DNA of 17,962 bases from Hyphochytrium catenoides (Eukaryota; Sar; Hyphochytriomycetes; Hyphochytriales; Hyphochytriaceae). Where the stretch lies: NCBI GenBank assembly GCA_900088475.1, contig FLMG01000060.1, positions 1 to 17,962 on the forward strand. Reading direction: 5' to 3'. Below, one piece after another: positions 7,166 to 16,988 of this stretch. The notes under the pieces were generated by a model that was not told the DNA's origin, made no database searches, and saw only the letters and a list, made by a program, of their open reading frames with translations. Position numbers and translations under genes: made by a program. Within the stretch, counting starts at the first letter, position 1. Each line of letters starts with the position of its first letter.

Positions 7166-7942
7166 TTTAGTGGGTCCTTATAGCCGTCTTCCTTCTGTGG
7201 TTTTAGCCGTGACCACCCCGGACCAGGAGCATACGCATTTAGAATGTGATGCGGACTAAGTTGAGCCTTACATTAGCCAATGTACAGATTCCAACAACAC
7301 TGACGACTCATATTATGTAAGACTCCAGATGAGTTGTCATTCACGGGCTAGATTCACAGTCATACCACCGTCGATCTCTTGTTGTGCTTTGTGTCGGTGA
7401 AGGGGAAGATCGTCGGTTGGTCGAAAACGGACGGGTATTCGCCACATAATCACACTAATAATAGAGGGTGCTCTGCAAAGAGATATGGGTCTAGCATTAT
7501 TTTCGAAGTGGTGATTTCTTTATCGTGTCAGCCTCTTGAACGGGAGACCTGTGAGCGGCTAACTGGGTAAGATGTCGTGGTGTATTAGTATGTTATAAAA
7601 CTCTGTTCGGGCTGATGTAATGAGACGAAGAGGGTGGTCGTCGTCATCATCGTACAATAAAAAATAGGTCATTATGATACAATATAATGGTGGGATTCGG
7701 CAGGGGATGATGGCCCTTCTTCCTAAGAGTGGTGGAGGAGGACCTGCTGCTCAGGCCCTCCATCTGCTACAGTAGTCTCGCCCCATCCCTGTTGTTGCTT
7801 GCCGCCGCTTGATCTTCGAAAAGTATTACATTGACAATTGCGGCGTCCTCTCTACTTCTGCAGTGGGCTTGGCTATTGTTGAATCGACCTCCTACTTTCA
7901 GATGCCTGGTAACTCAAATCAGCTCTTCCTGCTTTGATATTC
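7166..7942. other. Chitinase 3' flank and intergenic sequence
   Basis: I see no supported gene. Open frames here are short and lack motifs. The part nearest 7942 would form the 3' untranslated region of the minus-strand chitinase. No match to the LTR or tRNA-like repeats is apparent, so the repeat nest ends around 7165. Confidence 0.5.
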
Positions 7943-9295
7943 TTACTCCACCAAAAGATTACGGAGACAGGCGTACAGAGGAATGAGAAAAATCGGCACT
8001 GCGTTTGATGGTGTCCAGTAAGCAGGCCGCATGGTTGACGCTAGTGAAGAGCTGGCAGTGGGTGATGTATTTCCAAGAATTTGGCTGTAAGCGCCGGGAG
8101 GATACACGCCCGGTAGATACACGAGGTAGCTCTTCTGAAAGTAGTCGTAGCTGTACGCTTGGTAGCTGCGTTGCATCTTGACAGTCATATTCGGTCCGGG
8201 AGAATTCAGAAAATCAGTAACCCCAGTCCAGATCATGATGCCCAAGGCGCTCTTGGCAGTGACAGTGGAGAGGTAGTCCCTATTGTCTTGGGCTGTGGGT
8301 CCCACTTCTGGCATAAAAGAGCATGAGGGTCCGATGCACGTCCCAATAGCAATGCGAGCAGGATGGACTCCCATTGCAACAAGACGGTCAAAGCTCTGCG
8401 GCACAGAGTCATAGTTCGCTCTCATTCCCATATTGTAGGCCATCCAAAATACCATGTCAATCGCAGGCATCACGGCCATGAATGTGGGCTGATAGGGGCT
8501 CCAGCTCTCCTGTATTGTTGAGAATGCAGACCACGAGATACATTTTCCTTGGCCGGACAGGGCAGCGCGGGTAGCACTGACGAAGCTGGCGGCAACGGAG
8601 GGATTTTGAGTCTGGTCGCTTTCGCTGTTCAGGCATTCATAATCAAAATCAACTCCGTCAAAGCCGAACTCCTGCACGTAACCACGCAGAGCACTTGCAA
8701 AAGCTACCGCTCTGCCCTGTAGCTTGGGACCGAACATGAAGTCACCGAACAGGCCAGCGCCGCAGTTACTAGCCCCGCCGACGGAAAGGAAGACTTTGGA
8801 ACCCTTGGCGTGGAACATGTCAACGCCCTGACGCAGGGCTCTTCTGTCATTAAGGTAGGAGGCCGCGGGGTCAGCAGGTAGTCCTGAGCTATTGATCTGG
8901 GAAAAGGAAAAGAGTGCGATTTTGGGAAAATTCGGATAGTCAAAGAGCGAGACGTTGCCTAACTGCCAGGACTCGTAGTAGGCGACGATCAGCGGCAGAT
9001 CAGAAGAACTCAATCCGCATTGAAAGCTGCCAGAAAAAGTGGCGAGGGAGGGTGCGGCGGGTGAGGCCGGGGAAGGCGAACCCCGCCCTTCCGTGCCCTC
9101 CCTGGTTGATCCCAACCCTACATCCGTTTGTTCCTGGAGCTGCTGACCCGTTGCAGGCATCATAATGATGGACGGAAGGAGGAGGACCAGTAGGGCAATA
9201 TAAAAGTAGGCAAGGAAGCTCAAGACGCGGAGAGGTCTCGTAGGAGGCAGCAGGCAGTCGAAGAAGAACGACGACGCCATAAGCCCGGAACACAT
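7943..9295 (-). CDS. GH18 chitinase, membrane-anchored
   Basis: Probable endo-acting chitinase hydrolysing beta-1,4-GlcNAc links, working at the cell surface or in the secretory path. The signature FDGVDFDYE is at about residues 212-220, with Asp213, Asp216, Asp218 and the acid/base Glu220. The substrate-cleft motif SVGG is at 171-174, MAYN at 285-288, and the conserved late tryptophan in IMIWTGV at 356. Residues 22-46 form one strong hydrophobic segment (signal peptide or anchor). A Ser/Pro/Gly-rich linker (about 62-87) follows, then the barrel (about 101-390). The end is again hydrophobic (432-444) after a Ser/Thr-rich stretch, compatible with a GPI signal. The frame stays open upstream to a GTG at 9484, but the first ATG is at 9293-9295, giving 450 residues; a second ATG five codons in is possible. 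No intron is needed. It is divergent from the chitin synthase. Confidence 0.88.
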   Translation of the reverse strand: MCSGLMASSFFFDCLLPPTRPLRVLSFLAYFYIALLVLLLPSIIMMPATGQQLQEQTDVGLGSTREGTEGRGSPSPASPAAPSLATFSGSFQCGLSSSDLPLIVAYYESWQLGNVSLFDYPNFPKIALFSFSQINSSGLPADPAASYLNDRRALRQGVDMFHAKGSKVFLSVGGASNCGAGLFGDFMFGPKLQGRAVAFASALRGYVQEFGFDGVDFDYECLNSESDQTQNPSVAASFVSATRAALSGQGKCISWSAFSTIQESWSPYQPTFMAVMPAIDMVFWMAYNMGMRANYDSVPQSFDRLVAMGVHPARIAIGTCIGPSCSFMPEVGPTAQDNRDYLSTVTAKSALGIMIWTGVTDFLNSPGPNMTVKMQRSYQAYSYDYFQKSYLVYLPGVYPPGAYSQILGNTSPTASSSLASTMRPAYWTPSNAVPIFLIPLYACLRNLLVE

Positions 9296-9955
9296 GGTTC
9301 TCTGTTTGCTACTCAAGAGGGACGACACTAGTCCGAGCAAGGACTGCAGAGATCCAGCACTAAGACAGCAGCAGAGGACAGAATGAGATGTATGTTTAAC
9401 TCCGGATAGGACCCTCAGACCTAAGCTACTTTTGCGCGGGGAAGAGGACTGATGGGTATCGAATAGATTGCAGACTGTGGCCACGGCAAAAGGAGTACTA
9501 AGCGCCTTACAAGGGAAAAGGAGGCGTGAAGCTGCATCGTCGTTCTAAAATCTTCACTTTTAAGCACCTACGCTGGACTCCAACATCCTCCTCTTCCTCT
9601 AACTAATAGCGCCAGCAGCGCCTTCCCACTCTTTCATTGTCCAACATTCTTCTTCTTCCTCCTCTTCCTATATCACTCTTCACTGCCCACCCACCGCCGC
9701 CCGTCATGTGGTGGGATCGTGTTGCTTTGCGCAGTGTCAGAGACCTTTGCTAACGGCGGCTGGCGGTGGCGGCCGCTGTGCTCTCTCCTCTGTGCTCTCT
9801 CAACCTCCACGCACAGCCCCGGCGGCCGTTGAAGGAAAGAATGGTTTGCAAGAAGCGAGAAAGAAAGGTGGGGAGGAGAGGACTTGGGAGAGGACTAGCG
9901 CTGGGGCCTGGCCGCCAAGGAAACAAAGGCTGGTCATCTAGTAAATAACACAAGG

Positions 9956-10130
9956 ATGGGCGAGGCGAAGGAGAGCCGTTACCCGTCAAGTAAGTAGCCC
10001 TTCTTTCTTTCATTATTGATGACTGTAAGAATGCGCTCAGGAGCCTAAATGGCGATTTGGAAAAATTGATCAAGCACATTTCTTAGGTCTTGGCGAAGGT
10101 TTCATCGAAGATTCGAGGTTTATCCGTCCT
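9956..10130 (+). other. Candidate 5' exons (two, spliced)
   Basis: ATG at 9956 opens 11 codons plus one base, ending at a strong donor GTAAGT (9990). The intron closes at TTTCTTAG (10086). The second piece, 10087-10130, reads on in frame for 15 codons and ends at another good donor, GTGAGT (10131). The joined 26 residues begin MGEAKESRYPS. They could be the start of the chitin synthase on the same strand, or a separate transcript. Support is only splice-site quality and an unbroken frame. Confidence 0.25.
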
Positions 10131-10611
10131 GTGAGTTTATTAGTGAAACCTAAAATGCTTTCACTTTTCACTTCGAAACATTCACTTTCGTTGCTGCTTT
10201 AATATCCTTTGTACGGTGAGGCCTTAGAGTGCCTCGACCGCTGTCTGAATGACGGGCCTGAGCACTCCTGTCCTAACGCTGAGCGGAACAAGGGGCTTGG
10301 AGAAGGCGGCGAGGGAGCGGCCCGGAGCGGTGAGCGCGAGGTCTTCAGACTCATTTCTGGGACTCGGGCCCGCTTAGGAAGGAAGAGAGGAAGATGACAT
10401 CTCTGGCAGCAGAGACGGGGAGAGGGCGAGGGGGAGGAGTGATGCAGAAAGGCCAAGGGCGCCCAATAAACGCAAGCAGGGAGATCGGCAAAAGGGGAAG
10501 AAGAGGAAGAAGAAACTTCCGTCGTCAGTTGAAGAGATTGAGCACTACAGCTTTCGGCTTCCACTCACTGTCTCCCGCCGCCTTTCTTCCATCCCTTGTG
10601 CGTCCCAAAGA

Positions 10612-11178
10612 GTGGCAGTCCATGGTGCTTCAGCTCTTCCTTCTTCAACATGCTCCCGGTTCATCATCCTCTTTCCCTACCGGGTCCTCCTCTATTATTG
10701 TCCATCAGGATCCCACTTCTTGTTGATTGCTTGTGCTGCTGGAAGAGGGCTACAGATTGTACTCTATAGGCAAGGGACCCTGTCTACCTCTGTGCTTAAT
10801 GAGAGCTTTCAATTTCCTATGTGCGTGCGTTGTGACGTCAAGGGTACCTGCCCCTTCCGCCCACCCTCCCGTCCACTAGCCTTTTACGATCGTCCCTTTT
10901 TATATCACCATAAAGCTGCGCACTCAGCCTGGGCGGTCGCCTTCTACGTCTTCCTCGTGCTCATGTGCCCACGAAGAACCCCGCGTCCCACTTTTCAAAA
11001 GCTAACTTACGCTGCACATCTTACCGCTTCCTTTGCATATGGAGTACTCAAAGCTCTGGGAGTCGACAATGTCCTCCTATCCTGTCTCCAGCATAGCTTG
11101 CCAATGCTCGCAAACTCTGAAGCTGATCGTATAGTTTTGACATTGATGCTTCCAGAGCTACTTTCGTCCCAGCCGCTT
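10612..11178 (+). other. Possible upstream coding region of the chitin synthase
   Basis: An open stretch of 189 codons without an ATG start, in the same phase as the exon at 11212 and closed only by TAG at 11179-11181. It has hydrophobic segments (for example SAWAVAFYVFLVLM and AAHLTASFAYGVLKALG) that would suit extra N-terminal membrane helices. If part of it is an exon, the TAG would be removed by an intron ending at the CAG of 11201-11203, which has a pyrimidine tract. I could not find a donor that is clearly right, and it may be non-coding. Confidence 0.25.
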
Positions 11179-11211
11179 TAGTCCTCCTATTCTCTTCGCT
11201 CAGCGTTCCAA

Positions 11212-14036
11212 ATGCATGAGTTCCCGTCAGCCCTGGCGCTCCGGGGGCTCGTGGTCTACGCGACCAATCCCCCGGGCTTCACCACCGTCCCCACCCCAGC
11301 CATAGGATCTGGTGGAACCTTTCCTCCTCCGCTGTTGCCGCTCACTCCCAGTAAGTACTAGCGCTCTTCTTTCTCTCTCTTTCTTGTGTGTCTCGCCGTT
11401 GCTCTGCTTAGGGGCGGGTTTGGCCTCCCGACAATTGGTCTTACGCTCTCACTCTCTTGTCTTAAGACAACCTCACCATAGTGCCATTCTTGGGTCCTCC
11501 CATGCGATTAGTGCGTTTATGCCTAGGTTTCCCCATCTCGCTCCTACGCCCTTTCCTCTTCTTCTTCTTCCACATTCGGCAGCTGTATCAGCAAGGTCGG
11601 ACGATGTGTCACTGAGTTGTTTCTTCGTACACTTTCCTCGTTCCCACCTCAGGCCAAGAGAGTTATTCTCTGTATGACTGGGTCCTCACCTCTCTCATTG
11701 CGCTCCTGTTCTTTCTGGCCTTGGTGCATGCGCTGTGCAAGTTCGCTCTTAATCTCTACGTCATGGCGCTCGTCACTGTCCGGTCTGACAGCTGCCGCTC
11801 TGTCATCTCGCTCGTGCTTCTTTGCCTGTATGTGCCGTACACTTTGTTCGTCAACTACATCATGATTGACACCATAAACTGGGACGCGCTTCTACATCTC
11901 GATATCCCTCTTGCCTTTTCTCATTCTCTCTTCTCTCATCCTTGGAGAGTCTTTCTTCTTCCTGAGCTCTGTCTCCTCACCCTCCTCGGACTTGCACAAG
12001 TCCTCATAGCGCTCTGGGCCTGGGCGTCTGCGCCGTCAGAGAAAATGGTAATGAGGGAGATCCTCAATCAGCCTGTTCTGCCTGATGTGACAGTCGTGAT
12101 GCCGATCTACAATGAGCCACTCCCTTCTCTCATGGCCGCTGTCAACAGCGTGGTAGCCTCTCTATACGCCAAAGAGACAGAGGGCAAACAGAAAAGGGGG
12201 AAGGTTGACCTCATTTTAGCTTTTGACGAAGGGGAGATGACACCACTCTACCTCTCGACGCTGTACTGTTTCCTCCACTATGGCGATCCCCAGCGTAAGC
12301 CCCTCTCGTCTCTTGCTATGCAGGACTACATGGGGATTGAGATGAACATCCAAAACCTTCAGCGCGCCGATCCCCTGCTCAAAGGGAGGAGCTTCTCCTC
12401 CATCCTTCCGCTGAAATATCAAGGAATGGCCGTTACTCTTTGCCGCTTTCCGCACGGAGGGAAGCGCCACGCGCAACATTGTGCCTTCAGCCTTCTTCAG
12501 AACAGATGGGAACCGAAGGGACAGGCTCGAGAGGCGAGAGGCAACGAAAGACCTGGAGAAGACGAAGAACAGACGGGTAGTAAGCCTCTCCTTCTCTTTA
12601 TCGACTCGGATATTGTCCTTCATCCCTCCGCAATGCACTTGCTAGTTTGGGACTTCATCAAGCCACTTCCAAACCGTCAGGCGCGTCCATGGGGAGTCAC
12701 TGGACTGATTGTCTGTAAGACGAAGGGACAGTGCAGCATATTGGCAGCTCTGCAGGACGCAGAGTACATCGAGGGCCAGGTGTTTATCCGACAAATGGAG
12801 CATTGCCTTGGCTTCGTATCCTGCCTGCCCGGTGCCCTCACAATGATGACCTATGAGGCCCTCGAGGCAGTGCAGAAGGAGTACTTCTGCCCTCCAGAGC
12901 AGGGCAGAAGAAAGAAATCGACCGGTAAAGACAGAGGTAGCAGCGCTTACGACTTTGCTCGCACTCACTTGGGCGAGGACAGATATCTGACGCATCTCTT
13001 CATGGAGAAGAGCGGACGAAGGGGGACAACAGCTTACCAAGCAGCGGCGCGATGCGAGACCGAGGGAGTCACTTCCCTCTTCGCCCTCATGAAGCAACGC
13101 CGCCGCTGGCTGCTGGGAGGTATCACAAATGATATCTCGATGTATACGGATCCTCACCTTTGGAAGGCCTTCTACGTCCCTCTGTCTGTCGCACTAGTCA
13201 GGCAGTTTACAGGCCCTCCCATTCTTTGCTTCTACATCCTCTTCGCAGAGCTCGCGGTGGGAGAGATCTCCGCGGTCTGGTGGCTGTTACCCATGCTGGC
13301 AGTGCTCTGCCTCTCCTTCCTCTTCCTCACCGTGCACACAGCGAGGATTGGACACAAGCGGATCGTGCTCTTCTACCCTCTGCTCCGCCTCCTTCTCCCC
13401 CTCTTCTCTTTGTGCTTTGAAGTCTACACTCTCTGTACCTTTGGCAAGCAGACCTGGGGAGGGCCGAGGGTCGGAGGAGAAGCGAAAGGAGCGCCACCAG
13501 GGAAGGAAGAACCCGGATTCCCTCCTGCTTCATCAGCTGACCCAGTCTCATTCTCATATTTTGGGAGCTTCACGTTGGCCAGTGAAAGGTCAAGGCGTTG
13601 TTTTAGGGGAGAAGGAGATAGGAATACGTTTCTTGGAGAATCTCTCTCTCGCTCTCTCTTCCAGTCCTCTCCCATCACTACTCCTCCTGCTGCCGTCTCG
13701 AGCCCGGTGTCCTCTCTGTATCAGAAAGAGCTACGAATAGGTTCTCCCTCCTGTGCGCGTACTCTCTCCTCCCAGCAGCACAGCATCAGACAGGATCCTT
13801 TGCTTTCTGAACAAGGAAGGAGAGAGATCACGCCGTCCTTTCTCTTTCTCTCTTCACCTGAGAGCCCCGCGACCTCAAGCCGGCAAGTCGACGAGGATAG
13901 AGTGCAAATAATGCTGGAGAGCGGGGGAGGAAGCAACACTGGAAGAGGTAGCTATCACCGTGTAGAGACGCCGAAGTCTAGCTGCATCCCCTCTCTTCCG
14001 GCTCGCTCAACTATTACTGCTAATAACATAGTATAA
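11212..14036 (+). CDS. Chitin synthase (family 2 glycosyltransferase), at least two exons
   Basis: Processive enzyme polymerising UDP-GlcNAc into chitin at the plasma membrane. Exons 11212-11350 and 11653-14036 join in frame across a GTAAGT...CTCAG intron, giving 840 residues. Motifs: VVMPIYNE (194-201), AFDEGE (236-241), GGKRHAQ (315-321), DSD (364-366), CLPG (437-440), GEDRYLT (487-493), the chitin synthase hallmark QRRRW (528-532), and TWGGPR (647-652) in the place of the fungal SWGT motif. Hydrophobic helices precede the catalytic domain (about 59-115 and 144-172), and three more follow it (about 551-580, 585-609, 617-640), suggesting an export channel. A charged insert (330-358) splits the catalytic domain. 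The last 190 residues are Ser-rich, probably a cytosolic regulatory tail. The ATG at 11212 has a weak context (C at -3), and an acceptor-like CAG lies at 11201-11203, so the true start is probably further upstream. Confidence 0.87.
11351..11652 (+). other. Chitin synthase intron
   Basis: 302 bp, donor GTAAGT, acceptor CCCACCTCAG, rich in C and T. Splicing joins CCC A with GC CAA and places the hydrophobic DWVLTSLIALLFFLALVHAL in one frame with the 5' exon. Confidence 0.7.
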
Positions 14037-15146
14037 GAGTGTCCGCATTGACATTGACTGGGCATTTGGGCATCTGGCGAGCGCGAGGCCCCTCTTCCGC
14101 CTGTTTAGGTTAGCAGGTAGATCGCTAGGGAAAGTCGTAGTGCGCCTCTATTGCCCATTATGATCTACTATATTTTTTTTTTCTTTCTGCCTCTGGCTCT
14201 CTATTCTGTCGCCAGGAGCGACTAAATTAACTGCGTTCCTCCCGGGCATCGGACGCTGCAGCTAGCCTTGTGCTAATGATTGGGTTGTTATTAGAGAGGA
14301 AGAAGGAGATGAGCCACTGACGGTCCTGGCAGCAATGGCAGCGAGCACCAGTTGGAGCTCCGTCTAACAGGCTCATCCGCTCTCTCCTCCTCCCAACCCT
14401 GCACTAGCCGGTCCGTTACTTCTCATAACCCTGAGGACAGCGCCCTCCTGTCACTCCCTCTCCCGTCTCCCCCACCTTCCTCCTCCCTCCCTCCCGCGCC
14501 TGCTGCTGCGCCGCCTCTGTCCCACGCTGCCGGCTGCTCTTCCCCTCTTCCTCTTCCTCCTCTGTCTCTGCGTCTCTCTCTCTCCTGTGCTCGGGGGATG
14601 ACCAACTAGAGGAACATTAAGCTGCAAGCGACCCCTTTGGACAGAGCAGAGCCATAAGATGTAGGGCTTACAGGTGAGGCTGACCCGCATATTCAGGCCC
14701 TAACCTCACCCTTCAAGAAGACCAGATTTTCAAATTTCGGCGGGTAACGGACACTTCGGCCGCCTCTCTGCCCTGTCCCCGCCCCCTCTCCATAACTCAC
14801 ACACGCATATCTTATCCCCAAATATTTTCTCTCACACTTGACCGTAGCCTAATCATCATGCTTTACCCGCCCTCTGTCTCGCAACCGGCTGCCATCTTCC
14901 TCACACATTCCTCCCTCTGTCTCAATGGGTAGTCGCTCTGTCTCCGCTGCTCTTCCTCCCTCTCCCTCTCCCTCTCCCGCCTTTCGCCGACAATGCGAAA
15001 ATTTGCCGATGAATCTGCGTTGAAGCGCCGTCTTCAGTATCTGCAAGAGCTTCACGTCAGCACCTGCAGGATATCACTCCTCAGGAAACCCCGCACACCA
15101 GCTAGCTCTGCCGGTAAGGCCCCTAAAGGAACAGTGAAAAGAAAAG
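14037..15146. other. Chitin synthase 3' flank and SPC25 upstream region
   Basis: No independent gene is supported. A T-run lies at 14172-14182. From about 14440 to 14600 the plus strand is a CT-rich tract whose open frame is low-complexity Pro/Ser/Leu. TTTCGGCGGG at 14735-14744 resembles an E2F site. An upstream open frame begins at 14993 and overlaps the SPC25 start. Confidence 0.5.
14735..14744 (+). promoter_or_regulatory. E2F-like motif upstream of SPC25
   Basis: TTTCGGCGGG resembles the E2F consensus TTTSSCGC. It lies about 400 bp before the SPC25 start. Cell-cycle control of a kinetochore gene would make sense, but a ten-base match is weak evidence. Confidence 0.2.
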
Positions 15147-15307
15147 ATGGCGTCCGCACAGTCCATAGTTTCGGCAGACGTGGACAAGCTAACTGGCATT
15201 ATGGACAACACGCGCGCGGAGCTGGACCGCTGGATTGCAGGGCAAAAGGACGCCATCGACAAAAAAGAAGCAGCACACTTCTCAGCCTTAAGAGGGCTGG
15301 CAGGTAA
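14993..15307 (+). other. Upstream open reading frame overlapping SPC25 exon 1
   Basis: A 104-codon frame from an ATG at 14993 (MRKFADESALKRRLQYLQEL at its start) crosses the SPC25 ATG in another frame and ends at a stop codon within intron 1. The first 25 residues look like a charged helix, but the rest is not recognisable. It may be a translated upstream frame that dampens SPC25 translation, part of an alternative exon, or chance. Confidence 0.25.
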
Positions 15308-16988
15308 GAGAAGAAGCAAGTTGGAGGTACAGAGAAGAGGGGTATGACGGGCATAGAAAGAGTTTGAAGTCTGGCAATGGACGAGAGTCGCGAAGACTGG
15401 AGAGGGAGATAGAAGAGATAATCTAATGTTCTCGCACATGATTGGCAGAGCGGCTTCGGACGCTGCGGCAGCAGGAACAGGACGCCACCAGTCGGCGGAC
15501 TGTCCTTGAAGAACGTAAGGGCCAGTAGCCTATCTTATTGCCTTTCCCTAGTCAACTGCCGATCATCCTCCTCAGCACTATCTTGCACCGTCCCGTCCAG
15601 CTGCCACTAGTGGTGTCTGTCTACTCACAAACCAGGATCACCTGACGTCTTCATAACTTTCTCTCCTCCTACGTCGTCTCCCTATGGCCAGGACGACAGG
15701 CTCAGGAGAAAGAGCTAGCGGCCGCAAATGCGCAAGTAGCGGCGCTGCAGGTACAATGGAGTGGCTCTTCTCTACGGCCCTTATGCTAGAACTCTAACGT
15801 TGTCTTCGTGCTTTGCCACTAGCTCGAGGCTGACTCTCGGCTGCCCAAGCTGCGATCTCTTGAACAGCAGAAGGCAGATGAGCAGGAGAAGGTAGCGGCT
15901 TTGATGCAAGGTATGCGGGAGGAACATACTGAACACCAGGGAAACAGGGAGCGAAAGGCAGGAAGACACAGCGAACGAGAGGAGGTGGTGCTTGAGCTTT
16001 TTAACTTTAAGCTCTGTGCCCGCGCTTTTGGTTCTCGCCTCTCTTGTCCTTAGACCCTTGTCCCTCTTAGCTAGCGGCCCCTACAGGCGATGCTCTCTTC
16101 TTAGTTCCTCTCTGTTGGGCCCTCGCTCACCCCAGCCGGCCCTACTCCACGTCCTTCTCTATCAGCTCTGAGTGCCACGCAGTCGGCTGTAGAATTTGAG
16201 TCGGAGCAGCTGCAGAGAAGCTTGAGCCTGTACAAGCTTCTCGGCCTGGAGTTTGAACGGATCACTGGTGAGAACGCAGCGATCGCCCCATTTTCTTTTA
16301 GCCGGCTACTCTCCCTCTCTCTCTTATCATCGCATACACTCTGGCCTGTCTCCCTCTTCGTGATGCTTCTCCCTGCTCTCCAAGTGATCTGTTACCTGCC
16401 CCGCTGACCGAAAAAGTACGGCTTAGAAAGGCTCTCTGGCGTGGGGCTTGCCACAGGTTCCTCATCTTCCTCTAATCTGTTCTCTCCCTTCTTACAAGCA
16501 GAGAGCCGCCTCCGTGTGACGTTCACCAAGCTGGATCCTACCGCCCCAGCCAGAGCTTTCCATTTCTCTGTCAGGATCGATGCCTCAGACAAATATGAAG
16601 GTCCTAAAGCCCGTCCTATCTATTCTTTATATGCTGTTTAGTTTGGTTCTCACCTCTATGTCGGCTTTAGCTGGACTGTCTTTCTCTCTTTCTTTTTTCT
16701 GTTCTCACTCTCGTCGCAGCTCTCTCTCTCTCTGCAGCTGTTCTCCTTTCAGGAGTCACTTCTTGTGTCCTTGTTTGCTATCGCTCGTAAGTTGCCTTCG
16801 TCCCTCATTTTCTCTTCCTTTTTTTCTAACCCTCTCTCTATCCTCGTCTATCTTTAGTGACGGAGTGTGTGCCACATCTCGCCGTTCTCCCTGCGCTGCT
16901 GGAGGAGCTTAACCGCACGAATAACTTCTCTCTCTTCGTGCGGACAATGCGCCAGCAATTTAAGGCTCTCCTTGCCAACGGGAGGTAG
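15147..16988 (+). CDS. SPC25: Kinetochore protein Spc25, seven exons
   Basis: Subunit of the Ndc80 complex. It pairs with Spc24 through a coiled coil and anchors the complex to the inner kinetochore through a small C-terminal globular domain. Exons: 15147-15303, 15449-15514, 15692-15750, 15823-15910, 16166-16267, 16502-16600, 16858-16988. They join without a frame break into 233 residues; known Spc25 proteins are about 220-230. Residues about 15-140 are charged heptad-like sequence (for example LRTLRQQEQDATSRR). Residues 145-233 match the Spc25 fold: YKLLGLEFERIT, then FTKLDP, FHFSVRI and YEVTE, then HLAVLPALLEELNRTNNFS and a final helix. The ATG has A at -3 and G at +4. Introns are 72-257 bp and CT-rich. 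Intron 6 starts with GTCCTA, a poor donor, although the join there is the one that keeps the conserved protein order. Confidence 0.87.

Larger units (their letters stand above)
9296..11211. other. Divergent intergenic region and likely 5' exons of the chitin synthase
   Basis: This stretch holds the chitinase 5' flank and the unresolved 5' end of the chitin synthase gene. CT-rich tracts lie at about 9585-9675 and 10560-10720. A possible small first-exon pair occurs at 9956-9989 and 10087-10130. An open frame at 10612-11178 is in the same phase as the chitin synthase exon and is separated from it by a single TAG at 11179-11181. No other gene is supported. Confidence 0.5.

Noticed and set aside
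8704-9293. Short frames on both strands across the chitinase
   Set aside because: They are shadows of the chitinase frame with no motif of their own.
9296-9484. Extension of the chitinase to a GTG at 9484
   Set aside because: GTG is not a usual eukaryotic start. The extension is Ser/Cys-rich without a domain, and the ATG at 9293-9295 directly precedes the hydrophobic segment.
12216-13157. Minus-strand frames of 140 and 171 codons inside the chitin synthase
   Set aside because: They lie opposite a well-supported coding exon and carry no family motif.
14352-14690. Open frames on both strands in the CT-rich tract
   Set aside because: The translations are low-complexity Pro/Ser/Leu or Arg/Gly strings that follow from base composition.
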